NCBI GenBank assembly: GCA_963848495.1
Contig: CAWKDV010000004.1
Coordinates: 62,001-126,000 of the forward strand
DNA: 64,000 nucleotides
Source of the DNA: JAICJR01 sp963848495
GTDB taxonomy: Bacteria; Actinomycetota; Thermoleophilia; Solirubrobacterales; Thermoleophilaceae
Reading direction: 5' to 3'
Position numbers and translations under genes: made by a program. Positions 17,026-27,600 of this stretch are shown in pieces. The notes beneath the pieces were generated by a model, which had not been told where the DNA came from, did no database searches, and worked only from the letters and a program-made list of their open reading frames with translations. Every line of letters starts with the position of its first letter. The stretch's first letter is position 1.

Positions 17026-19463
17026 GCGCCTCGCGCACCTTCCGCAGGAGCTGCGCGGAGCCGAACGGCTTCTCCACCAGCATCCCCACCTGGTCGGGCC
17101 GGATCTGGTGGTCGGTGTAGCCGGACATGTAGAGCACCCTCGCGTCCGGGGCCAGCCGGCCCGCCAGCTCCTCGCCGCGACATCCGCGGCATCACCACGT
17201 CGGTGAGCACGAGGTCGATCGAGGTGCGTTCCTCCCAGATCTCGAGCGCCTGGATGCCGTTCGTGGCGACCACGACCTGGTAGCCGCTGTCCGCCAGGAT
17301 CCGGCGCGTGGACTCGCGCACGGCGTCCTCGTCCTCGACCAGGAGGATCGTCTCGCCCTGCCCGCGCGGGGGCGCCTTGCCGGCGGCGGCTTCCTCCTCC
17401 TCCGCCTCAACGAGCGGCAGGTACACCTTCACCGCCGAGCCGGCCCCGGGCTCGCTGTAGATCAGGGCGTGGCCGCCCGCGTTCTGCACGATGCCGTAGA
17501 CAGTGGCCAGGCCCAGGCCCGTGCCCTCGCCCACCGCCTTGGTCGTGAAAAACGGCTCGAAGGCGCGCTCCACGACGTCCGGCGGCATGCCGGTGCCCGT
17601 GTCCGTCACGCACAGGCGGGCGTAGCGCCCGGCGGCGAGCGTGCCCCAGACTCCGGTCGTGGCCTCGTCGATCTCGACGTTCGCGGTCTCCACCGTGAGC
17701 GAGCCGCCGGCGGGCATGGCGTCGCGCGCGTTCACCACCAGGTTCACCAGCACCTGCTCGAGCTGGCCCTCGTCGATCTCCACGCGACCGAGCTCCTCGT
17801 CGAGCACGGTGGTGAACTCGATGTGCTCGCCGATCGTGCGGCGCAGGAGCTTCTCCGCCACCTCCACGACGTCGTTCATGTCGAGCACCTTCGGCCGCGC
17901 GACCTCGCGGCGGCTGAAGACGAGCAGCTGCCGCGTGAGGCCGGCGGCGCGCTCGGCCGCCCGGTGGATCTCCTCCACGTCGTCGCGCGCCTGCTCGCCC
18001 TCCGGCAGCTCGTCGCGCAGGAAGTCCGAGTAGTTGAGGATCACCGCGAGCAGGTTGTTGAAGTCATGGGCGATGCCGCCGGCGAGCTGGCCGACCGTCT
18101 CGAGGCGCTGCGACTGCTGGAGCTGGAGCTCGAGCTGCTCCCTCTCCGCGCGCGCGCTGATCTGCTCGCGGATGTCGCGGTAGAAGCCCGACACTCCGAC
18201 GATCTGCCCGTTCTCGCCTCGCAGCGGTGAGAGGCGGGTGCTCACCAGCACGTGCTCGCCGCCCTTGCAGACCATCTCGCGCTCCTCGAAGGAGACCGTC
18301 TTGCCCGCGCGCACCGCGTCCCCCACCTCCTTGACGGACTCGGGCGCGACCCCCGGAGGCATCAGGAGGGCCATGCTCTTTCCGACCACCTCCTCCTCGC
18401 TGTAGCCGAACAGCTCCTGTGCGGCGAGGTTCCAGCTCACGATCACGTCGTCGTGCGTGGAGACGATCGGGTCGTTGGCGTGCTCCACGATCGCCGCGAG
18501 CCGGCGGGCGGCCGCGTCCGCCTCGCGCATCAGCGTCACGTCGGTGACCATCGCCAGGCCGCCCGCGTAGTTCAGCTCGTCGTCCATCAGCTCGCTCTCC
18601 GACATCAGCACCCAGAGCGGCGAGCCGTCCTTGCGCCGGTAGCGCACGGCGATCTGGCCGGCATCGCTCGGCCTGTCGCCCGCGAACGTGGCGGCGGCCG
18701 CCGCGAAGCCCTCGTCGTCCATGAAGTCGAACAGCGTCTTGCCGAGCATCTCGCCGGCCGTGTAGCCGAGCATGTCCGCCATGCGCCTGTTGACGAAGTT
18801 GGTGCGGCCGTCGGCGCCGAGCATCCAGATGCCGTCGTTGGCGGTCTCGACGATCTGGCGGTGGCGGCGCTCGCTCTCCTGGAGGCCGACGCGAAGCTGC
18901 TCGTTGAGCCGCCAGGTGAGGACCCCGATCGCGCCGGCGATGGCCGCCGTGAGCGCGTACAGCGCCGCGGCCCCCCACGCTCCGAGCCAGCTGCGTCCCT
19001 CCTCGATCACGGCGTGGGGGTCCAGCGTGCCGACGATGCCGTCGTGAAGCAGCAGGAAGCCCACCGCCAGGAGCAGCGGCGCCCACGCCTCGTAGAGGGT
19101 CAGGACCATCACGACCAGCAGGTAGGCGGTGTGCATCTCCGTTAGCCCGCGCGACACGTGCACGAGCAGGCCGGCGAGCGCGAGCAGCGCCAGCGAGGCG
19201 GCCGCCGCCCGAAGCCGGGGCTGGAACCTGCCGGCGGTGGCCACGAGCGCCAGGACCGCAGCGGCCGCCAGGTAGACGGAGGCGCCCAGAAGCTCAGTGC
19301 GCTCGAGCGCGCTGTAGGCGATGAGGGCGCCGAGCGCCACCCAGGTGAGGATCACGATCGCCCTGTGGCGGCGCGCCCAATCCTCCGCAGGGAGGGTCCC
19401 GCCGCGCGGCACCCTGCGGCGAATCGCCGCCAGCCGCGTGCGTGACAGACGAGCTGTCCTCAT
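17012..19463 (-). CDS. Membrane hybrid histidine kinase with PAS domains and receiver (frameshifted near the end)
   Basis: A sensor kinase of about 816 residues. Five or six membrane segments (about residues 25-190) are followed by two PAS domains (about 205-450), HisKA with GGIAHDFNNLLAVI (His near 466), HATPase (NLVVNARDAMPAGG; GTGLGLATVYGIV), and a receiver domain (ILLVEDEDAVRES; LTDVVMPRMS). Near base 17177 one extra C breaks the frame inside the receiver. Removing it restores GEELAGRL, YMSGYTDHQIRP and VEKPF and a stop at 17012, overlapping the tag gene by 14 bases. Uncorrected, the frame runs to 16923, deep inside tag. ATG 19463 is preferred because upstream residues are not membrane-protein-like. 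Confidence 0.88.
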
Positions 19464-19648
19464 GGCCTGCTGATCGGCCCGGATCAGGCCCGCTTGATGG
19501 AAATATCCCACCCAGGCGGGTGGACCGAGCGCACGCGTCGGTCGAGGGACGACCTGTTTGGTGGGCCGTCCCCCGCCCAGGGAGAGAGTCGTCGGTGGAC
19601 GCACCGGCGACTCCGCCAGCCTATAGCGACCCCCGCGAATACGCCAGG

Positions 19649-19677
19649 CCGCCGGGCCGCAGATTGCGGCCCGGCGG
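19649..19677 (-). terminator. Strong hairpin after the first lysyl-oxidase-like gene
   Basis: Perfect 13-base arms (CCGCCGGGCCGCA / TGCGGCCCGGCGG) flank a 3-base loop, 12 bases past the stop codon at 19690. There is no clear T-run, so it is a probable intrinsic or Rho-assisted terminator. Confidence 0.7.
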
Positions 19678-19689
19678 TCCCGACAGCCC

Positions 19690-21177
19690 TCAGACCTTTA
19701 GGTGCATCACCTTGTGAACGGTCTGCTGCTGCCCATCCGAGCTCTTCACATAGAGCCAGAGGGTCAGCGTCCCGGCGCGGAAGTTCTTCACGACCTTCTG
19801 CGCCTTCCGGGTGAGCCGCAGCGTGAGCGTGCGGCTTCCCGCCTTTGAGATCTTGCTGGTCATGCGGCCGAGCTTCACGCCGCCGCGGCCGGTGAGCTGC
19901 AGCGAGACGCGGCACGCCTCCGAGCAGTGCGCTCGGACGCGGACGCCTTTGCGCACCAGGCTGCCGACGCTCACGGTGTGCACCGACTTGAGTGCCGCGG
20001 TGAGCGACGGGATCTGGTTCGGGCCGGTGCCGCCGCCGCCACCACCGCCGCCCGTGCCGCCGCCACCGCCGCCACCCGTGCCGGGCCCGGTCGTGGTGGC
20101 GTCGGCCACGAGGCCTGTGGCCGCGGAGTCCTGCGGCGTGCCCTGCTCGATGTCGCCGATGAAGGTGCCCGTGACCCGGGCGCGCAGGGTGTGGCCGAGG
20201 TCGGCGTCGGTCGGCACGTAGTTGGCCGCCGTCGCGCCCGGGATGTCGGCGCAGGCCCAGCCGGTGGCGTCGCAGCGGCGCCACTGGTAGCTGAACTCGT
20301 TGGACATGCGGTTGAGCCAGGTGCCGGGCGCCGTGGAGACGATCGCGCCCACCTGGGCGGAGCCGGTCACGAGCGGCCGGCTCGTCTCGGGCGGCAGGCA
20401 CTTCTGCGCGCTCGGGAGGCTCGCGTAGTAGCCGTTCCAGAGCGGCGTGGAGCTGGCCACCGACACCGTCGGAGTGCTGGCCGTGGCGTTGATGTTCAGC
20501 ACCGTGGCCCAGCTGTGGTTGCCCGGCCCCTGGTCGGCCAGGCGGCAGTCGGCGTTCACCCACTGGATGAACTCGTAGGTGCCGTTCAGGCCGGTGACGT
20601 CGATGTACTGACCGTCACGCGCAGGGTCGTAGATGTCGCTGAAGCCCGGATTGATCGTCTCCGAGACCGACAGCGCCGACGGGTTGTTGTGCTGGCAGTC
20701 CGTCGGGTTGATCTGGGCGCTCTGGACCAGGCAGAAGCCTGTCTTCTGGTCGCGGGCGACCTCCGTCAGCGACGAGTCGTGCGTGCGCAGGTCGTAACGA
20801 TCCAGCGCGAGGTAGTGCCAGTGCTGGTGGCTGGGATCGAAGTTGTACTGGAGCGCTCCCACCACGCCGCTGACGCCGGACTCGAACGCGTCCATGGTGT
20901 TGACGCTCGTGTCCTTGCGATTGCCGGTGATCGTCAACGCGCCGCCGTTCTTGGTGATCTGGATCTCGGCGGGGAACTGCAGCTGCACGGTCGAACCGAC
21001 CTTCACCATGCTGAAAGCGCAGGGCGCGGAGAAGGTGCAGTCGGGGTTGTCCCACGTGGGCGCGGGAGCCTGGCGAATGTCGGGCAGCGCCGCCGCGGCC
21101 GTCGTGGCCAGGACGAGCGAGGCCGCACAGGCCATGCCTGCGGCCAAAGCCCGTGAGGGCTTGAATTTGGAGGGCAT
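19690..21177 (-). CDS. Secreted lysyl-oxidase-like protein with Ig-like and glycine-linker regions (LOX-A)
   Basis: A 495-residue exported protein. Signal peptide residues 1-30 end ATTAAAA. Residues 31-235 match the lysyl oxidase catalytic domain: HQHWH (His117, 119, 121) for copper, QKTGFCL with Lys145, and GFSDIYD with Tyr183, followed by GQYIDVTGLNGTYEF. Lys145 and Tyr183 align with human LOX Lys320 and Tyr355, which form the quinone cofactor. Then come an Ig-like domain (YQWRRCDATGWAC), a Gly/Thr linker and a C-terminal beta-domain of about 100 residues. LOX enzymes oxidise primary amines, classically lysine side chains. A close paralogue lies at 39573. The substrate here is unknown. Confidence 0.8.
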   Translation of the reverse strand: MPSKFKPSRALAAGMACAASLVLATTAAAALPDIRQAPAPTWDNPDCTFSAPCAFSMVKVGSTVQLQFPAEIQITKNGGALTITGNRKDTSVNTMDAFESGVSGVVGALQYNFDPSHQHWHYLALDRYDLRTHDSSLTEVARDQKTGFCLVQSAQINPTDCQHNNPSALSVSETINPGFSDIYDPARDGQYIDVTGLNGTYEFIQWVNADCRLADQGPGNHSWATVLNINATASTPTVSVASSTPLWNGYYASLPSAQKCLPPETSRPLVTGSAQVGAIVSTAPGTWLNRMSNEFSYQWRRCDATGWACADIPGATAANYVPTDADLGHTLRARVTGTFIGDIEQGTPQDSAATGLVADATTTGPGTGGGGGGGTGGGGGGGGTGPNQIPSLTAALKSVHTVSVGSLVRKGVRVRAHCSEACRVSLQLTGRGGVKLGRMTSKISKAGSRTLTLRLTRKAQKVVKNFRAGTLTLWLYVKSSDGQQQTVHKVMHLKV

Positions 21178-21282
21178 ATTGGAGGGTGAGGGTCGGAGGG
21201 CTACTACTGGAGGGGTACTGCGTCCTTACACCAAGTCACCCTGCCACGGATTGCACAAGTTCGCCACTCGATCTTTAACTTC

Positions 21283-21909
21283 TTATGCAGGGCTATTGCG
21301 CTTGCGCCTTCCCTGCCACAGCAGCACGCCCACGAGCAGAAGCAGCACCACGGGCGCCAGGAAGGCCAGCAGCGGGGCGTGGCTCGACTTGCCCTTCTTG
21401 GCCGCCTGAGCGGGCTTCGGCAGCGTAAGCGGGTGCCCGGCGGCGGCGGAGACCTTCTGCGTGGCGTCGATGGCCACCCGGGTGAGATCGTCCGAGCTGC
21501 CCTTTGCCGGCACCTCCAGTCCCTTGACCGCGCTCGCCTCCGAGCCCATGCCGTAGGTGCCGATGCCGCCGCGCATCACCACGATCAGCGGCTGGACGAG
21601 CCCGGTGGCGCTGCGCATCTCCGTGCCGAGGAACTTCGCGTACTCGTCGGGGTGGCGGTAGAGCTGGGGCGCGCCGCCGAGGTCGAGCCGCGCGCCGATG
21701 ACTGCCACCTTGAGGTTGTAGCCCGCCTTGTTGGCCTGCCCAGTGAGCGCGGTGAGCGTGCCCTTGAGCGGCGCCGACGGCGGCTGCACGCGCGGGAAGT
21801 ACTCGTTCTGGAACAGGAGCACGTCGCTGGCGGGGTCGATGTCCGCCGACGCCACGGCCGGCAGCGCCAGCACCAGCAGCGCCGCGAGGATGCAGGCGGT
21901 ACGGGTCAT
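21283..21909 (-). CDS. Secreted/membrane-anchored protein of unknown function
   Basis: A 208-residue protein with an N-terminal signal peptide (CILAALLVLALPAVASA), a conserved-looking central domain (QANKAGYNLKVAVIGARLDLGGAP, then YAKFLGTEM and LIVVMRGGIGTYG) and a C-terminal membrane anchor (LLAFLAPVVLLLLVGVLLW) with a basic tail. The layout recalls TPM-type or Rv1476-like envelope proteins, but no catalytic motif is seen. It overlaps the lipoprotein gene by 4 bases. Confidence 0.75.
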   Translation of the reverse strand: MTRTACILAALLVLALPAVASADIDPASDVLLFQNEYFPRVQPPSAPLKGTLTALTGQANKAGYNLKVAVIGARLDLGGAPQLYRHPDEYAKFLGTEMRSATGLVQPLIVVMRGGIGTYGMGSEASAVKGLEVPAKGSSDDLTRVAIDATQKVSAAAGHPLTLPKPAQAAKKGKSSHAPLLAFLAPVVLLLLVGVLLWQGRRKRNSPA

Positions 21910-22495
21910 AGGTCCGGCGGGAAACCGTATTCGAGCCGCGGCGGCACGTAGCCACCAAGCTCCATGAGCAGGGCCGCGTGGCGGGTGAGCGGCAGCGCGC
22001 GCGGGTCGCCGGGCCAGCGCCGGCCGTTCACGTAGACCGTCACGCGGTCGCCGCCCGTGGCCCTGAAGCCGAGCAGCCGCCGCGGCCCGAGCGGCTGCCC
22101 CCAGGCGGCGAAGAACTGCCCGAGCGTGAGCCGCCGGCCGCGGTCCACCTCGATCATGCCGGTGGGATCGGTGGTGCGCAGCGGGTACGAGCAACGGCCG
22201 CCGTCGACGTACGCGCCCTCGCGCCGGTGCGGCGGCGCGATGCCGATGCCGGCGGGGATCACCACGTCGAAGCGGTTCACGAACACCTCCAGGTGCACGC
22301 CCATCCAGCGCCGCGCGGCGTTCTCGCAGCGGAGCTCGCCGAGCGGCCGGGCTGCGGCCACCGTGCTGCTCAGCGGGTCTGGACGGTAGTGCGGGGCGGG
22401 ACCGAAGCGCGGCGGCGAGAGCTCCGGAGCCCGCTGCCCGCCGCAGGCGGCGAGCCCGAGCGCGGCCGCGAGGAGGAGCGCTGCTCCTCCCGCCC

Positions 22496-22499
<4 letters not shown>
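21906..22499 (-). CDS. Putative lipoprotein
   Basis: A 197-residue protein with a lipobox (GLAAC, Cys19) after a hydrophobic leader, so it is probably lipid-anchored outside the membrane. The body contains RCENAARRWMGVHLEVFVNR and VYVNGRRWPGDPRALPL, not recognised as any family. It is coupled by a 4-base overlap to the downstream membrane-anchored protein, suggesting a joint envelope role. Confidence 0.75.
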
Positions 22500-23323
<824 letters not shown>

Positions 23324-23350
23324 GGTATCCCGCCCGATGGCGTCAGGACG

Positions 23351-23911
23351 CTACCGCCAGTCGGGGATGTAGAGCTCGTTCGAGCTCATCTGCGACAGGA
23401 GGTGCGACATCACCAGCGCGCCGATGTGGTCGCTGTCGGTGTCGATCCAGCGCTCGACCGCCACGCCCGTCGTCTTGCCGTCGCTGTGCACGACGCGGCC
23501 CTCGCCGCGGCATTCGAGCACGGTTCCTTCCAGTGCAAACTCGAAGCGAGTGCCGACCGGCAGGTCGAGCCGTACGACTCGCATGCCGCCCTCCGAGAGG
23601 TTGTGAACGGTGTGATGGGTCCCGGAGGACGGCACGCTTGCCGTCAAACCACCGATCCTCGCGCGACCATGCCGGCGGAAACCGGCCGGGCCCGCCGCCC
23701 TGGTGTCCGCCCTGGCGGTCGGGGCCTTACGCTTTGGTCGCTCTGCCTGGTTCGGGGGCACCGGGGAAGCTTGCAGTAGCGCGGCCCCTTGCGCATCGGT
23801 GCAAGCTCCGCTCTTGACCAACGGTTTTTCCCCTAGTCCGACCGGGCTAGAACGACCGGCTAAGGGGTTAGACCTCGTCCAGGCGTCCTGTGAGGTAGCT
23901 GACGATCGCAT
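23351..23911 (-). CDS. PilZ-domain protein (c-di-GMP receptor candidate)
   Basis: The C-terminal 110 residues form a PilZ domain: RRHGRARIGG gives the arginine-rich switch and HNLSEGGMRV the second c-di-GMP motif, followed by the six-stranded barrel pattern. The N-terminal 75 residues are low in conservation and their start is uncertain: the longest frame overlaps the LuxR-type gene by 44 bases, and a shorter product is likely. Encoded near a GGDEF-EAL protein, it may read c-di-GMP levels. Confidence 0.72.
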   Translation of the reverse strand: MRSSATSQDAWTRSNPLAGRSSPVGLGEKPLVKSGACTDAQGAALLQASPVPPNQAERPKRKAPTARADTRAAGPAGFRRHGRARIGGLTASVPSSGTHHTVHNLSEGGMRVVRLDLPVGTRFEFALEGTVLECRGEGRVVHSDGKTTGVAVERWIDTDSDHIGALVMSHLLSQMSSNELYIPDWR

Positions 23912-24476
23912 TGGCCCTCTTCCTTGTTCCGAGCTTGCGCATGATCTGAGCGACGTGTGACTTCACCGTGCTCAGGCTGATCCCCAGCTCCCCGGCGATC
24001 TCGGAGTTGCTCGCCCCCTCGGCCATCAGCGCGAGCACCGACCGCTCCCGGTCCGTGAGCCTGAGCGGTCTGGCGTCGAGCGACTCGAGCAGCTGCTCGA
24101 GCGCCAGCACCTCCTCGTACGCGCGCCGCGCGGCCGGAGAGGCTCCGAAGCGCCCGTCCTCATCGAGGCGGCGACGCGCCTCGTCAGCGTCGCGCGCGAT
24201 CTCCCGCTGCGAGAGCAGCACCACACCGTGGAACTCCGGGTCGCTGCAGATCGACTCGATGATGTCGGCGTCGCCGGCCTCGGCGAAGCGGAAGTCGACC
24301 AGGGTCACGTCCGGCAGCCCGAGGTCCAGATGGCGGGCAAGGCGGTGCATCGCCTCGTGGACTATCGGGTCGGCGTCGAGCGAGGCGAGGCGCATCCGGC
24401 GGGTGCCGCTTCCAGCGGTGGTTCTGGCATCGATGTGCCTCAGCTCCCCGATGCCCAGAGGCTGAAGCACCCACAC
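23868..24476 (-). CDS. LuxR-family response regulator with degenerate receiver
   Basis: A 202-residue regulator. The C-terminal HTH is standard LuxR: LTDRERSVLALMAEGASNSE, then GISLSTVKSHVAQIMRKLG. The N-terminal half has receiver-like strands (VTLVDFRF; GVVLLSQ) but lacks the usual acidic pocket and clear phospho-acceptor context, so it may be phosphorylation-independent. It is transcribed divergently from the GGDEF-EAL gene, 125 bases apart, and could regulate it. Confidence 0.82.
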   Translation of the reverse strand: MWVLQPLGIGELRHIDARTTAGSGTRRMRLASLDADPIVHEAMHRLARHLDLGLPDVTLVDFRFAEAGDADIIESICSDPEFHGVVLLSQREIARDADEARRRLDEDGRFGASPAARRAYEEVLALEQLLESLDARPLRLTDRERSVLALMAEGASNSEIAGELGISLSTVKSHVAQIMRKLGTRKRANAIVSYLTGRLDEV

Positions 24477-24601
24477 AGCCGGCGCAATCGCCGAAAAGGG
24501 GCACTTTCGCCCATCGGCCGAAAGTAGGAGGTGGTAAGGGCGGAATCGGTCCGCGGCTTGAAGCGGATGTCACGAGGCGATCCGCTGCCGATACTCGGCG
24601 G

Positions 24602-27600
24602 ATGCCGCCCCGACGCCTCATCCGGCGAAGCGCGCTCGCGGTCGCCTACCTCGGGGCCTCGTACGCGGGCTTCGCGCTCGGGGGTCCATGGAACATCCTG
24701 CTGGGCCTCGCAAACGGCCTCGCCGTCGGTGCCCTGATCGTCGGCGGCCGCGGCGCCCCGCGGCTCGTGGCGGCGACGATCCTGCCGGCCGGCGCTCTCG
24801 CCGGGCTCGCCGGAGCGGAGTCCGCGTGGCTTGGACTGGGGCTCGCCGCCGGTCCGCTGGCGGGCTGCCTGCTCCTGATGACCCCCCGCGGCCGGCGCTG
24901 GACAGAGACCCACGAGGGCCCGGCGCCGCTCCGGCTGGAGTCGCCCGGCGAGGTCTGGTTCTTCCTGACCACTGCGGCGGCCATGTCGCTCATCTCGGCC
25001 TGCGCGATGCTGCTCGTCCGGCACCCGGCCGGCTCGGGAGCGCCGAACACGCTCGCCCAATTCCTGCTGGCGAACCTGTCCGGGATCGCCGTGACCACGC
25101 CGCTGCTGCTCCTGGCCGCTGAGCGGAGGAGCCCCACCGGGCCGAAGCGGCGGGTCGAGGCCGCCATCCTGCTCGCCGGGTTGGCGCTCGTCGCCACCGC
25201 CGTCTTCTCGCCAGCCGCCGCGACCGCCGCGCCGCTGCTCCGCCTGCCCTACGTGACCCTGCCGTTCATGCTCTGGTCCGGCGTCCGCTTCGGCCGCCTC
25301 GTGCCGCGCCTGACCGCCGCGCTGATCGCGATCGTCGCGGTGGTCGGCACCGCCCGCGGTGTCGGCCCCTTCTCCGCGGCGCAGGCCTCCTGGCGGGCGC
25401 CCGAGCTCGACGGGTTCGTCCTCGTCGCCGCCGCGATGACGCTGATGCTCGCCGCGATCCAGACGCACGCTGGCCGGCTCTACGCCCAGCTCGCCGAGCG
25501 GCGCCGCTTCGACCAGGCCGTGCTGCGGGAGCTCGGCGAGGCGGTGATCGCGTGCGACGCCCGGGGAGCGATCACGGTCTTCAACGATGCTGCCGAGCTG
25601 CTCCACGGGATCGACCACACGGAGGTGCTGGGAAGGCGCTCGCTGGCCGGCCACGGCTACCGCGACCCCCTCACCCGCGAGCTGGTGCCCGACGATGCGT
25701 CGCCGTTGACTCGCGCCCTGGCGGGCGAGCGGCTGATAGGGGTCGAGCTGCTTGTTGAGCCGCCCGGCATGGGCGCCCGTCTGGCCCGCGTGTCGGCGCA
25801 GCCGATCTCACTCGGGGACGGGAGCTTCGCGGCTGTGCTGACCGCCGAGGACATCACCGCCAGGAAGAAAGACGAAGACGACCTGGCCTACCTGGCCGCG
25901 ATCGTCGAGTCGTCTCATGATGCCATCTACGCCTCTGACCTCAAGGGCCGCCTCACGAGCTGGAACCCCGCCGCCGAGGCCGTCTATGGCTACGGGGCCA
26001 GCGAGGTCATCGGCCGCCACGTCTCGCTCACTGCGCCACCCGGGATGGCGAACGAGATCGGCAAGAACATGCGCCGGCTCCTCCGCGGCAAGAAGGTCGA
26101 GCACGCGCAGACGGTGCGGCGGCGCAAGGACGGGCGCAAAATCGACATCTCACTCTCGCTTTCGCCGGTGCGGGACGCCGAGGGCACGATCCTGGGCGTC
26201 GCGGCCATCGCGCGCGACATCTCAGAGCCTCTGCGGAGTGAGCGCCTCCGCCGCGCGGCCGACCGCCGCTTCAGGCGCGCGTTCGAGGACTCCTCGGTGG
26301 GCATGGCCCTGCTCGGGGCGACCGCCGCAGACCGGGGCTTCATACGCGAGGTGAACGACGCCCTCTGCGGGCCGCTCGGCCGCGATCCGAACGAGCTGGT
26401 CGGCAGCAACATGCTGGCCGGCATCGTCGCGCCCGCCGACGTCCTCCCGCTGAAGAGCCGCCTCGACCTGCTGGCGGCGGGAGAGCTGCCGCTAGTGCAC
26501 GCGGAGGTCGAGCTGCTCGCACGGGACGGACACACGGTGTCGGCGGACCTCACCGTGTCCTTGGTGCAGGACGACGAGGGCCGCCCTCAGTACTTCCTCG
26601 CGCAGGTCCAGGACGTGACGGCGCGCCGGATCGCCGAGGCGCAGCTGCGGGCCGCCGCGCGCCACTTCGAGGTATCGCACGACCTGCTCTGCACCTCCGC
26701 GTTCGACGGCGCCGTGATCAACGCCAACGGCGCCTGGACGGCCACGCTTGGCTGGAGCATCGAGGAGCTGCGGCAGATGCGCCTGATCGAGCTGGTGCAT
26801 CCGGCCGACCGCGAGCGAACGCTGGCGGAGTCAGCCCACCTGCACGAGGGCGGCGCCAGCCTCAGCTTCAAGAACCGCTTTCGCGCGAAGGACGGCCGCT
26901 GGGTGTGGCTCGAGTGGTCGGCCCGCGGCGTGCCCGAGGAGGACGTGATCCACAGCGCCGCGCGCGACGTCACCGAACGTGAGGAGGGTCTGCAGGCGCT
27001 GAGCGAGGCCGAGGCCCGCTTCCGGGGCGCCTTCGAGGGGGCGGGCAGCGGCATGGCGCTGATCGCGGTGGACGGCAACTCGGCGGGCCGTTTCATGGAC
27101 GTGAACGACGCACTGTGCGAGCTGGTCCACCGCGGCCGCGACGAGCTGCTCGACACGGATTTCGCCGCGGTCATCCATCCCGACGATCTGCTGCAGCACG
27201 CGGACGATCTGCGCCAGATGTTCCACTGCGAGATCGGTGAGGTGCTGCGCGAGACGCGGCTGCTCGACGGTCACGGGCAGGCCGTATGGGCATCGGTGAG
27301 CAGCTCACTGGTACGGGACAGCGGCGGTCAACCGCTCTACCGCGTGCTCCATGTCCAAGACCTCAGCGAACGCAAGCTGCATGAGCAGGAGCTCGAGCGG
27401 CTGGCGAACCGCGACTCGCTGACGGACCTCTTCAACCGCCGCCGCTTCGAGGACGAGCTGGTGCGTGAGCTCGGCATGTCGCGCCGCTACGGTCGCCACG
27501 GCGCCGTGCTGCTGATGGACGTCGATCACTTCAAGGACGTCAACGACAGCCTCGGCCACGCGGCCGGCGACGATCTGCTCGGGCGGATCGGGCAGATCCT

